Below are positions 1-7,235 of a stretch of 8,287 bases of DNA, piece by piece; position 1 is the stretch's first letter, and each line of letters opens with the position of its first letter. The stretch comes from Pseudomonadales bacterium (GTDB lineage Bacteria; Pseudomonadota; Gammaproteobacteria; Pseudomonadales; Azotimanducaceae), in NCBI GenBank assembly GCA_029244465.1, contig JAQWQN010000137.1:1-8287 (forward strand). Reading direction: 5' to 3'. Both the position numbers and the translations under genes were made by a program. The notes under the pieces were generated by a model, which was not told the origin of the DNA, did not search any database, and saw only the letters and a program-made list of their open reading frames with translations.

Positions 1-639
1 ATGAAGTTTCTTGCCCGCGCTGGCGCACTGATATCTATCAGTGGCCATCGACATCAAGCTCACTGGCAAGTTGCTGGGATTGAACGCCCTATGCCTATCA
101 ACGCGCCACTTATGGTTGGTGAAGAATTAGAGCCCTATAAATTCAGCAGCGAACAAGACAGTGAAATTAGTCTGTCATCTCCCTCTACTCAGGAAGACCT
201 AATAAACGATTATCGTTATACGGGCCTAACGCTTGGCCCACACCCTATGCAACTCCTGCGATATGAACCTCCGTTCACCGGGTTTAGAACGGCTGCTGAT
301 CTAGAAACTTATCGCCAAGGTCAAAATATACGTGTGGCAGGGCTTGTTACAGGCCGGCAGCGACCGGGCACAGCCACTGGGGTGGTCTTCCTCACACTCG
401 AGGATGAGACGGGTAACATCAACATCATCATTTGGTCCACTGTCCTCGACCGCTATCGTGCCATTTGGCTGCAAGGCCAACTGCTAAAAATCAAAGGAAT
501 TGTTGAGCGCGAAGGTAACGTCATCCATGTAGTTGCCGGTGCCGTGGAGGATGCAACTTGCTATTTGCGCGATATGAAGTCTGTCAAATCAGATGCGCAA
601 GAAGGCGAACTTCCTTTCAAATCTAGAGACTTCCACTAA
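1..639 (+). CDS. dnaE2: Error-prone DNA polymerase DnaE2, C-terminal fragment (cut by window edge)
   Basis: This is the last 212 residues of a C-family DNA polymerase alpha subunit of the DnaE2 type, the SOS-induced translesion polymerase that works with ImuA/ImuB. The family is normally a little over 1000 residues, so about four fifths lies left of the window, and the ATG at base 1 is an internal methionine, not the start. Visible marks are the LARAGAL...GHRHQAHWQ stretch (residues 4-23), which follows the polymerase core in this family; TGLTLGPHPM (74-83); and an OB-fold (about 110-180) with GLVTGRQRPGT and LEDETGNINIIIW. The closing SRDFH is typical of DnaE2 and argues against the replicative DnaE1. 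The reading frame is intact to the TAA at 637-639. It converges on the secretion-type ATPase gene. I see no functional link between this gene and the polysaccharide genes beside it. Confidence 0.93.
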   Translation: MKFLARAGALISISGHRHQAHWQVAGIERPMPINAPLMVGEELEPYKFSSEQDSEISLSSPSTQEDLINDYRYTGLTLGPHPMQLLRYEPPFTGFRTAADLETYRQGQNIRVAGLVTGRQRPGTATGVVFLTLEDETGNINIIIWSTVLDRYRAIWLQGQLLKIKGIVEREGNVIHVVAGAVEDATCYLRDMKSVKSDAQEGELPFKSRDFH

Positions 640-649
640 ACTTGTAGGG

Positions 650-1759
650 CTAGGCTTGTTTCTTTTTCGTTACGGGCGCGCTCTTGTTAGAAATCTCTCG
701 TACCTCATGCAAAAGGTCATCCATTATCAGTCGCAGGAAGCCAAGCTCTTCTCGAATGTCTGCAAGTTCTGGCTTTACAGTGTGACCTAAACTGTCGACG
801 GCTCGCTCTAGCGAACCAAGCCGTCGTTGTAAATCGGCCTTGTCGAACATTGACCTCGCGGCACTCTCTAGGGGCAATTCCGGTGTGTCAAAGATTTCTG
901 CAGCCGTGCGCTTGTCAGAGGCCGGATCTACAATCGGTTTGCCATCCAAAAATTCTGTACCAATTTCCTCAGTAACTGACTCTACAACGTCCGCATCGAT
1001 AGCAGAGATTTCTTCAAGAAAGGCATATAGCAGGAGTCGATCGCAAACGTTGTTAATACGGCGCGGGACTCCTTCACAAAATCGGAAAATCGCGGCATAG
1101 GCCTTAGCGCTAAACTGTGGATGACCCTGCCATCCAGCGACTGTTAGGCGGTGCTCGATATAAGTTGTTGATTCTTCCTTGCTCAAGGGATTGAGATGAT
1201 AAGTCGCGATGACCCTCTGACGGAGCTGTTCGAAACCCTGAGACAAAAGCGTGCCACGGAATTCCTGCTGACCGAGGAGAAAGATTTGCAGTAAGGGGCG
1301 GCCATCGAACTGGAAATTCGAGAGCATTCGCAATTCCTCGACTGAATCATCAGGCAGGTTTTGCACCTCGTCGACAATGAGTAATACCCTGCGATTTGCT
1401 TTTCTCTGCTGAATAAAATTGTGCTCTAGCTCTTTGAGCAAGGTTGCTTTGCTGCTGTCCCCAACATGCACGCCAAAATTATTTGCTACCATTTGTAGCA
1501 GATCTTTCTCGTGCAGATTAGAGGTTACGATCGTCGCGACAGAGAGTTCGGATTGGTCCAAGTCGTTGACCAACGCCTGCACAAGGGTCGTTTTCCCAGT
1601 GCCTACGCTACCCGTAATAACAATGAAGCCATCACCTTGACTGAGACCATATTGCAGGAAGGAAAGCGCCTTCGCATGTTCCACACTGGGATAGAAAAAC
1701 CTGGCATCCGGCGACAGCTGGAATGGCTTCTTACTCAACCCAAAATATTCTTCGTACAT
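650..1759 (-). CDS. XrtA/PEP-CTERM locus AAA ATPase, ExeA/GspA-like, with C-terminal coiled coil
   Basis: A 369-residue cytoplasmic AAA ATPase of the 'putative secretion ATPase, PEP-CTERM locus' family, related to ExeA/GspA of type II secretion. It opens with MYEEYFGLSKKPFQLSPDAR, the family's usual N-terminus, which fixes the ATG at 1757-1759. Walker A is GSVGTGKT (50-57), Walker B LLIVDE (126-131), a sensor-1-like LLGQQE lies at 161-166, an arginine-finger-like LRQRV at 179-183 and a sensor-2-like GVPRRIN at 230-236. After about residue 265 comes a charged linker, then a probable coiled coil (about 308-357, heptad-like leucines) and a lysine-rich tail. No peptidoglycan-binding domain or membrane segment is visible, unlike full ExeA. 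It lies 22 bases after the tyrosine kinase gene. A clear Shine-Dalgarno is lacking: AAAAGG ends about 17 bases before the ATG, so translation may be coupled to the kinase gene. Its exact role in exopolysaccharide or PEP-CTERM export is not established. Confidence 0.92.
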   Translation of the reverse strand: MYEEYFGLSKKPFQLSPDARFFYPSVEHAKALSFLQYGLSQGDGFIVITGSVGTGKTTLVQALVNDLDQSELSVATIVTSNLHEKDLLQMVANNFGVHVGDSSKATLLKELEHNFIQQRKANRRVLLIVDEVQNLPDDSVEELRMLSNFQFDGRPLLQIFLLGQQEFRGTLLSQGFEQLRQRVIATYHLNPLSKEESTTYIEHRLTVAGWQGHPQFSAKAYAAIFRFCEGVPRRINNVCDRLLLYAFLEEISAIDADVVESVTEEIGTEFLDGKPIVDPASDKRTAAEIFDTPELPLESAARSMFDKADLQRRLGSLERAVDSLGHTVKPELADIREELGFLRLIMDDLLHEVREISNKSAPVTKKKQA

Positions 1760-1781
1760 AAGCGGCTTAACGCGTGCCTTT

Positions 1782-2714
1782 TTAGCTTACTTCGGTTTCT
1801 TCTTTACCGGCGCCATATCCAGAGCCGTAACTGTAATCCGATGTGGTCGTCCCGTCGGCTTTATTTAGGAGCAAGCTAACCAATTGTGAGCCTTCTAACT
1901 GACCAATCGCCTTTTCAACGGCAGCTTGTGGCGTTTTGTTCGCTTCAACCACCAGCACTGTTTGGCCCATGAGTTGTGCTAGTACGGCAGCCTCTGTCGT
2001 GGCCAGAAGTGGAGGACCGTCAACCACGATCACTCGGTTTGTATCACGATTAGCTAGACTATCGATAAGGTTTGACATCAAATCGCTGGCATACAATTCA
2101 TCCAGATTGTCCGTTCGATTGCCACAAGGCATCACACTCAAGCGATCAACGTTGGTACCAATGACAGCGCTCTCGGCATCGCGATTGCTCGAGGCCAGCA
2201 AATCCACTAACCCGCGCTCGCTGTAGATTCCCATCCATCGACTTAAATCGCCTTTGGTTGCGTCGCCATCAACTAACATGACGGATAGGTCAAGCTCACC
2301 GGCTAAGCTGAGTGCTAGGTTGAGCGATACGAAAGTCTTCCCTTCTGCGGGTAACGCACTAGTCACGTAGATAATATTCGTCGGCTTCGGGTATTCCGCG
2401 CGAATTTGCGTCTGCATGTTTAACAACAATGGCCGCTTGATTCGCCGAAACTCTTGGTTTTGGCTGAGATTCGAATGCCCGGGGACCAAAAACCCATTCT
2501 CAATCAACATTGGGAAATCAAGTTCACAGGTTTGGTCTTGTGAAGTTCCCTCTGTGTTCGAGAGATCAAGTTGGTGAGCGGCGCTAGACTCTAACGAGTT
2601 CGCCGACGCCAACTGTCCGGGTTGATTCGGTTCTAACGACTCAACCGAAGGTAAGGTTTTAGCTAGATTCGGTTTCTTGACTAATCTAGCGGCTGCTTTT
2701 TCTATTGTACTCAT
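1782..2714 (-). CDS. XrtA-associated tyrosine autokinase (Wzc/CpsD-type BY-kinase, cytoplasmic)
   Basis: A 310-residue bacterial tyrosine kinase of the PEP-CTERM/exopolysaccharide locus type, a P-loop MinD/ParA-like ATPase expected to autophosphorylate and cycle polysaccharide chain-length control. The start MSTIEKAAARL is the family signature. Residues 15-75 form a Ser/Gln/Leu-rich, probably disordered linker. The kinase core follows: Walker A SALPAEGKTF (119-128), Walker A' VMLVDGD (145-151) and Walker B VIVVDGPPLL (228-237). The C-terminal tail carries a short tyrosine cluster, Tyr294, Tyr296 and Tyr300, the likely autophosphorylation sites. There is no transmembrane or Wzz domain, so a separate membrane adaptor is required, and none is encoded in this window. 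An ATG 26 bases upstream (2738-2740) is out of frame. The Shine-Dalgarno is weak (GAAGAG, 13 bases before the start). It is the first gene of the minus-strand pair with the ATPase. Confidence 0.93.
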   Translation of the reverse strand: MSTIEKAAARLVKKPNLAKTLPSVESLEPNQPGQLASANSLESSAAHQLDLSNTEGTSQDQTCELDFPMLIENGFLVPGHSNLSQNQEFRRIKRPLLLNMQTQIRAEYPKPTNIIYVTSALPAEGKTFVSLNLALSLAGELDLSVMLVDGDATKGDLSRWMGIYSERGLVDLLASSNRDAESAVIGTNVDRLSVMPCGNRTDNLDELYASDLMSNLIDSLANRDTNRVIVVDGPPLLATTEAAVLAQLMGQTVLVVEANKTPQAAVEKAIGQLEGSQLVSLLLNKADGTTTSDYSYGSGYGAGKEETEVS

Positions 2715-2753
2715 ATGATTTTAGACTCTTCGGAGTTCATCCATTTACGCCGT

Positions 2754-2770
2754 TTATTCTAAGTGAATAA
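2754..2770. repeat. Short inverted repeat, possible operator (TTATTC-N5-GAATAA)
   Basis: Two perfect 6-base arms, TTATTC at 2754-2759 and GAATAA at 2765-2770, are separated by five bases. The centre overlaps the tentative minus-strand -10 (TAGAAT, 2761-2756), where a repressor site for the kinase/ATPase operon could lie. It is too AT-rich and has no T-run in the right place to be a convincing terminator. In AT-rich DNA an arm pair this short can arise by chance. Confidence 0.35.
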
Positions 2771-2887
2771 TTCATCTTGCATGTATTTTGATGTAAATCC
2801 TGTGATACGCAACGTGCTTTTGACAAATACTATGAATAACTCACGGTTTTGGCAAAAATAACACGGCATAATCTTCAGTCGCAGATC

Positions 2888-2894
2888 AAAAGGA
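2888..2894 (+). promoter_or_regulatory. Ribosome binding site for the dehydrogenase GTG start
   Basis: AAAAGGA lies six bases before GTG at 2901. It supports this GTG as the start, and the product then begins MQDLQNAKIAVLGLGYVGLP, placing the NAD-binding strand where TviB-type enzymes have it. Confidence 0.7.
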
Positions 2895-2900
2895 TTTATC

Positions 2901-4169
2901 GTGCAAGACCTTCAGAATGCAAAGATTGCCGTACTGGGCCTAGGTTACGTCGGTTTACCGTTAGCCATCGAATTTGGTGTCAAATTTCAGACCATTGGTT
3001 TCGACATCAATCAGGCGCGCGTCTCGGAACTCAATAAAAACGTAGACAGTACCCTTGAAGTTGATGAAGGCGATTTTAATCGGGCAGTTAATTTGTCATT
3101 TTCATCCACGCCTGACCACATCAAGGATTGTAATGTCTACATCGTAACCGTGCCGACCCCAATTGATGCCTTTAAGAACCCCAATCTTGGACCTTTGGTC
3201 GCTGCGAGTAGGACGATTGGCGACTTAATCTCAAAAGGCGATGTTGTTATCTATGAAAGCACGGTCTATCCAGGCGCTACGGAAGAGGCTTGTATACCCG
3301 AGATAGAGACCGTGAGCGGCTTGAAGTACAACGTTGATTTCTTTGCGGGCTATAGCCCAGAGCGTATCAACCCCGGTGACAAACAGCATCGCTTGCCAAC
3401 GATCGTAAAAGTTACATCCGGTTCAACGCCAGAAACAGCAGAATTCGTGGATGGTCTGTACCGCAGTATTATCACGGCGGGCACCCATAAGGCTTCAAGC
3501 ATAGCCGTCGCAGAAGCGGCAAAGGTCATCGAAAATACGCAGCGGGACGTTAACATCGCACTGATCAACGAGCTTGCCCTCATATTCCAAAAATTGGGCA
3601 TTGACACCGCAGAGGTCCTTGCGGCGGCAGGCACCAAGTGGAATTTTCTTCCTTTTCAGGCAGGACTCGTTGGTGGTCATTGCATTGGTGTTGACCCTTA
3701 TTATCTCACGCATAAGGCTCAGCAAGTTGGCTATCATCCAGAGGTGATATTGGCTGGCCGACGCATTAACGACAATATGGGGGAGCATATCGCGGTGCGA
3801 GTTGTCAAGTTAATGGCGAAAAATGCGATCAATTTGGTCGGGGCGCGCGTTCTTATTCTCGGTCTAGCGTTCAAAGAAAACTGCCCCGACATCCGCAATA
3901 CAAAAGTGGTCGACGTCTATGAAGCCCTTCGGTCCTACCATCTGAGTTTGGATGTCTATGACCCCTGGGTGGATGGCGACGATGCGGTTAGAGAATATGG
4001 CATCAAAACGATTGTGGAACCGGAAAAAAATGCCTATGACGCGATCATTCTGGCCGTCGCCCATAACGAATTTCAAGCGCTATCGATAGATTCACTCACG
4101 ACTCGCAATCACGTCGTCTTTGACGTGAAACATGTGCTACCTCCCGAATGCGTTACGGAGCGCCTATAG
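2901..4169 (+). CDS. tviB: UDP-N-acetylhexosamine 6-dehydrogenase, TviB/VipA (WbpO) type
   Basis: A 422-residue nucleotide-sugar dehydrogenase of the UDP-glucose/UDP-GlcNAc 6-dehydrogenase superfamily. It oxidises C6 of a UDP-sugar in two NAD-dependent steps to the uronic acid. The N-terminal Rossmann fold has GLGYVG (13-18), and TVPTP and YESTVYPG follow. The central domain has Lys208 in VAEAAKVIENTQRD. The catalytic cysteine is Cys261 in GGHCIGVDPYYLTH. The C-terminal UDP-binding domain has LGLAFKENCPDIRNT and VYDPWVD. The close match along its length to Vi-antigen TviB, including SPERINPGDK and KWNFLPF, points to UDP-GlcNAc (or UDP-GalNAc) as substrate rather than UDP-glucose; this is by resemblance, not proof. 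It starts with GTG and leads a four-gene operon, its stop abutting the ATG of the epimerase. The likely product feeds an acidic exopolysaccharide. Confidence 0.92.
   Translation: MQDLQNAKIAVLGLGYVGLPLAIEFGVKFQTIGFDINQARVSELNKNVDSTLEVDEGDFNRAVNLSFSSTPDHIKDCNVYIVTVPTPIDAFKNPNLGPLVAASRTIGDLISKGDVVIYESTVYPGATEEACIPEIETVSGLKYNVDFFAGYSPERINPGDKQHRLPTIVKVTSGSTPETAEFVDGLYRSIITAGTHKASSIAVAEAAKVIENTQRDVNIALINELALIFQKLGIDTAEVLAAAGTKWNFLPFQAGLVGGHCIGVDPYYLTHKAQQVGYHPEVILAGRRINDNMGEHIAVRVVKLMAKNAINLVGARVLILGLAFKENCPDIRNTKVVDVYEALRSYHLSLDVYDPWVDGDDAVREYGIKTIVEPEKNAYDAIILAVAHNEFQALSIDSLTTRNHVVFDVKHVLPPECVTERL
4157..4160 (+). promoter_or_regulatory. Ribosome binding site for the epimerase
   Basis: GGAG lies nine bases before the ATG at 4170, inside the last codons of the dehydrogenase gene. 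It allows translation of the second cistron immediately after the TAG at 4167-4169. Confidence 0.6.
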
Positions 4170-5201
4170 ATGAAGGTACTTGTCACTGGAGCGGCGGGGT
4201 TCATTGGATCGACACTCTCCCACAAGCTACTAGATCGAGGCGATACCGTGAGGGGGCTTGATAACCTCAACGACTATTATGATGTCACACTTAAGGACGC
4301 ACGCCTTGCGAGGTTGACCTCTCGCGCAGACTTTAGTTTTTCAAAGAGTGATATTTCGGATAAAGATGCGGTGCAAGAGGTCTTTGCTGAATTTCGTCCT
4401 GATCGTGTCGTTCATTTAGCCGCACAAGCTGGCGTTCGCTATTCACTTGAGAATCCGCATGCATATATAGAGGCTAACGTCACAGGCTTTCTGAATATTC
4501 TAGAAAACGTTCGACACCAGGGCACTGAGCACTTGGTTTTTGCATCAACATCTTCAGTTTATGGCGCAAATACAAACATGCCGTTTTCAGTACATGATGG
4601 CGTTGACCACCCTGTTAGTTTGTATGCGGCGACCAAGAAATCGAACGAATTGATGGCACACACTTACGCTCACTTGTTCGGCACTCCTTGCACAGGCCTG
4701 AGGTTTTTCACGGTGTATGGGCCCTGGGGCAGGCCTGATATGGCGCTGTTCCTTTTTACAAGAAAGATACTTGCCGGAGAACCCATTGATGTTTTTAATA
4801 ATGGCCACCATACCCGGGATTTTACGTACGTCGACGACATCGTAGAGGGCGTAATCCGAACCTTGGACAAACCGGCGATGCCTAGCGAGGATTGGGACAG
4901 CAACAGCCCGGATCCGGCGACAGCAGCTGTGCCTTACGCGTTGTACAACATAGGTAGTAACCACCCGGTACAATTGTCGCGTTATATCGAAGTGCTCGAA
5001 GAAACACTTGGCGTAAAGGCGAAAAAGAACCTTCTACCCTTACAACCAGGAGACGTTCCTGACACCTACGCGAATGTCGATGACCTGATTCGAGATCATC
5101 AATATCATCCGTCCACACCAATCGAGACCGGGATTTCCGAGTTTGTTAAATGGTACAAGAAGTATTACGAGATTGATGACGTCGCGCACAACTTAAGGTA
5201 G
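4170..5201 (+). CDS. NAD-dependent nucleotide-sugar epimerase, UDP-glucuronate 4-epimerase-like
   Basis: A 343-residue extended short-chain dehydrogenase/reductase that should invert C4 of a UDP-linked sugar acid in the cytoplasm. The NAD-binding motif is TGAAGFIG (6-13). LDNLNDYYDVTLKDARL in the N-terminal part is typical of UDP-glucuronate 4-epimerases (LpsL/Cap1J-like). HLAAQAGVRYS and ASTSSVYG (125-132) supply the active-site Ser/Thr, and Tyr152/Lys156 form the YxxxK pair. The C-terminal substrate region has TVYGPWGRPDMA and HTRDFTYVDDIV. It lacks the N-terminal extension and sequence style of WbpP/TviC. The length is normal for the family and no residue looks missing. It directly follows the TviB-type gene with no gap and precedes prsK by six bases. 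Because of the neighbour, the true substrate could be UDP-GlcNAcA as well as UDP-GlcA. The family is sure, the substrate is not. Confidence 0.9.
   Translation: MKVLVTGAAGFIGSTLSHKLLDRGDTVRGLDNLNDYYDVTLKDARLARLTSRADFSFSKSDISDKDAVQEVFAEFRPDRVVHLAAQAGVRYSLENPHAYIEANVTGFLNILENVRHQGTEHLVFASTSSVYGANTNMPFSVHDGVDHPVSLYAATKKSNELMAHTYAHLFGTPCTGLRFFTVYGPWGRPDMALFLFTRKILAGEPIDVFNNGHHTRDFTYVDDIVEGVIRTLDKPAMPSEDWDSNSPDPATAAVPYALYNIGSNHPVQLSRYIEVLEETLGVKAKKNLLPLQPGDVPDTYANVDDLIRDHQYHPSTPIETGISEFVKWYKKYYEIDDVAHNLR
5195..5198 (+). promoter_or_regulatory. Ribosome binding site for the prsK GTG start
   Basis: AAGG lies nine bases before GTG at 5208 and overlaps the last codons of the epimerase gene. It supports a GTG start and tight coupling of the two genes. 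Confidence 0.55.
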
Positions 5202-5207
5202 CGCCAA

Positions 5208-7235
5208 GTGCAGACAATTGCAGCGTACAGTCCACAATTCGCACTTGGTGTGTATGTCGTCTTCTTCGTTTTCTGTTTTGTTAATCTCGTCCGCGGAGTA
5301 ACCGGCAAAGCCCTGCTCTTGAGTAGCGTTGTTAGTCTGTTTTGGGTAATTTCGTTGCTCTCGCCACTACGAGACCTGCTGGCTGTTCCGCTAGAAATTG
5401 CAGCCTTATTTACTTGGCACATCCTCTTGTTCCGAGCCATTGGGTTTGATTTGTACAGTGATAACGAGAATCAAAAATTGGTTCGGAACATCGCCAGGGT
5501 CCTTGCCGCGACCGCGACAGTTACTACGCTCATTTGGTTTTCAATCGCGTTCAAGGTTGCGAATATCAATTCCACGCCGGTCGCGGTTGGAATGCTGGTT
5601 CTGAACATCGGTGGACTTGTACTCATTGAACAATTCGCCCGCAACACCCTCTCCGTGAACAGATGGCGCGTTCGCTACCTGAATATTGGCTTAGGCATTC
5701 TGTTCGTATACGGTTCAGTTCTTTGGTCAATCAGGCTGGGCCTTGGTGATAATCCGTCACTCCTGCAGATAGCACAGCCCGCCGTCTTTGCGCTCAGCGT
5801 TCCTTTCATTATTATTGCGAGTCTTCGTAACCGAACCAACCGATTACGATTTAACCTGTCGCGAGAGTTCGTCTTTCGTACGGGTGTGCTCGCAATGTCG
5901 GGTGGTTTCCTGATCGCGCTCGGGCTGATGGTCTACCTTGCACAGACCTTCGCTGGAGATGTTGGTCTGACGCTTGCACTGTTCATGAGCATACTATTGC
6001 TCGGGTTGACTCTAGCGATCGCTGGGTCTACCCGCTTTCGCAGCGTAACGCGTGTGTTGTTTACTAAGACGTTCTTCGAGTCGCGGCACGACTATCGCTC
6101 AGAATGGACCCGGCTCACGGCAAGACTCGTGGACACTAATCCAGACTACAGCCTAGAAGAACAAGTTTTGCTAAGTTGTCTGGCCTTTCTATATTCAAAG
6201 AACGCCTCGCTTTGGATTCTGAAAGACAACCAATTTGAGTTGAGCTCAACCGTTGGCGACAGTATATGGCCACCTGCAATGCCGACGGCACTTGGTAAGG
6301 CTTTATCCGATTTCTACGAATCTCATGATTGGGTGTTAGACACGACGTCTGTTACAGGTGGCACAAATACAGTGATGACAGCGATCAAGTCGGAAACCGT
6401 CCCGATTCGATTTGTCATTCCTTTGATGATCGAAAATTCGATTGTCGGAATATGCTTTGCAGACGAATCGGAAGCGATTACTGGCTCCTTGGATTGGGAG
6501 GATTACGACGCACTTAAGTTAATCGGGCGGCAATGCGCAAGTTTTCTTGCCTTAAACGCAGCCCAACGAAGTTTGGTCGAAAACGAACAGTTTGCAGCAC
6601 TCGCTCAAATGTCTGCATTTCTCGTCCATGACATTAAGACCATCGCAGCACAGCTTTCGCTCATGCTGGAAAATGCGGAAAAACATAAAGGAACTCCTGC
6701 TTTCGTGGATGATATGTTAGCAACGACTCAGAATAGCGTGACGCGCATGCAAAAAATCCTCCAAAGTCTCAGTCAGTCTCACAGCAATGTGGAGATGGTG
6801 GTTGCTGGCACAGCAATCCAGGAATGGCTGGATCAGACGCAGCGAGAAAACCACAGAATAACGTTTGTCGATGTCGGAGCGGATAACGATTGTCAGATTC
6901 CCGTGGGCTTCATCACCGCCATCAACCACCTGGTGCAGAACGCCTTAGAATCAAGTCAGGCTGCGACGGTCGCGCTTCGTCTGCATTCAACTCGAGAAGC
7001 CAATTACATTTCCGTGCATGACAATGGGCCAGGAATGCCTGAGGATTTCGTTCGTAACGAACTATTTAAACCCTTCCGAACCAGCAAAGGCGTCAGTGGC
7101 ATGGGTATCGGTGCCTACCAAGCAAAATTTCTGATTGAGAAAAACGGCGGGCATCTCGCGGTCTCGAGTACGTTGGGTCAAGGTACTGAATTTACAATTA
7201 CGTATTCTAGGAAGGAATCTCCCAGTGTCAGATAG
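5208..7235 (+). CDS. prsK: PEP-CTERM system membrane sensor histidine kinase PrsK
   Basis: A 675-residue inner-membrane sensor kinase matching the PrsK architecture. The N-terminal part (about 10-270) is a string of roughly eight or nine hydrophobic helices, for example FALGVYVVFFVFCFVNLV near 11-28 and LTLALFMSILLLGLTLAIAG near 250-270. There is no large periplasmic domain. A GAF-like cytoplasmic domain follows (about 300-450). The dimerisation/phosphoacceptor helix has His474 in SAFLVHDIKTIAAQLSL. The HATPase domain has N-box Asn578 (HLVQNALES), G1 Asp605 (HDNGPGMP), F-box-like LFKPFRTSK and G2 GMGIG (631-635). All catalytic elements are present. The H-box reads HDIKT, where I recall PrsK relatives having HDLKN. 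It starts with GTG, six bases after the epimerase stop, and overlaps prsR by 11 bases. It is expected to phosphorylate PrsR; the signal it senses is unknown. Confidence 0.93.
   Translation: MQTIAAYSPQFALGVYVVFFVFCFVNLVRGVTGKALLLSSVVSLFWVISLLSPLRDLLAVPLEIAALFTWHILLFRAIGFDLYSDNENQKLVRNIARVLAATATVTTLIWFSIAFKVANINSTPVAVGMLVLNIGGLVLIEQFARNTLSVNRWRVRYLNIGLGILFVYGSVLWSIRLGLGDNPSLLQIAQPAVFALSVPFIIIASLRNRTNRLRFNLSREFVFRTGVLAMSGGFLIALGLMVYLAQTFAGDVGLTLALFMSILLLGLTLAIAGSTRFRSVTRVLFTKTFFESRHDYRSEWTRLTARLVDTNPDYSLEEQVLLSCLAFLYSKNASLWILKDNQFELSSTVGDSIWPPAMPTALGKALSDFYESHDWVLDTTSVTGGTNTVMTAIKSETVPIRFVIPLMIENSIVGICFADESEAITGSLDWEDYDALKLIGRQCASFLALNAAQRSLVENEQFAALAQMSAFLVHDIKTIAAQLSLMLENAEKHKGTPAFVDDMLATTQNSVTRMQKILQSLSQSHSNVEMVVAGTAIQEWLDQTQRENHRITFVDVGADNDCQIPVGFITAINHLVQNALESSQAATVALRLHSTREANYISVHDNGPGMPEDFVRNELFKPFRTSKGVSGMGIGAYQAKFLIEKNGGHLAVSSTLGQGTEFTITYSRKESPSVR
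7209..7216 (+). promoter_or_regulatory. Ribosome binding site for prsR inside the prsK end
   Basis: AGGAAGGA lies eight bases before GTG at 7225. It is the strongest Shine-Dalgarno in the window and it decides the start of prsR within the last codons of prsK. Confidence 0.75.

Larger units (their letters stand above)
2715..2900. promoter_or_regulatory. Divergent intergenic control region between the kinase and dehydrogenase operons
   Basis: This 186-base AT-rich stretch is the only sizeable non-coding DNA in the window and must hold the 5' ends of both operons. Rightward, a perfect TTGACA lies at 2820-2825 but has no good -10 at 16-18 bases. CATAAT at 2867-2872 is a good -10 shape with only a poor -35 (CGGTTT at 2844-2849). 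Leftward, TAGAAT (minus strand, 2761-2756) is a good -10 shape with a poor -35. It sits inside the inverted repeat at 2754-2770 and would give a leader of about 35 bases before the kinase. I found no GG-N10-GC sigma-54 pattern in either direction. The region's role is inferred from gene order; the individual promoter elements are tentative. Confidence 0.5.

Noticed and set aside
1..3. ATG at the first base as a gene start
   Set aside because: The frame continues a DnaE2 protein whose polymerase core lies upstream; this methionine is internal.
1511..1879. 122-residue plus-strand reading frame opposite the ATPase/kinase junction
   Set aside because: It is antisense to two well-supported genes, has no family resemblance, and its arginine-rich composition is expected of a shadow frame.
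2738..2740. Upstream minus-strand ATG as an alternative start for the tyrosine kinase
   Set aside because: It is 26 bases before the chosen start and out of frame; MSTIEKA is the family's usual beginning.
2715..2900. Sigma-54 (-24/-12) promoter suggested by TTGGCA at 2849-2854
   Set aside because: The GG at 2851-2852 would need GC at 2863-2864 but the bases there are AC. The GC at 2866-2867 is three bases too far.
2849..3037. 62-residue plus-strand reading frame spanning the start of the dehydrogenase gene
   Set aside because: It is a shadow frame over a clear Rossmann-fold coding sequence, with low-quality composition and no recognisable domain.
4587..4973. 128-residue minus-strand reading frame opposite the epimerase gene
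   Set aside because: It is a shadow of the epimerase coding frame with no recognisable domain.
4170..5201. Calling the epimerase TviC/WbpP because it follows a TviB-type gene
   Set aside because: The LDNLNDYYDVTLKDARL and GPWGRPDMA stretches and the short N-terminus match UDP-glucuronate 4-epimerases better.
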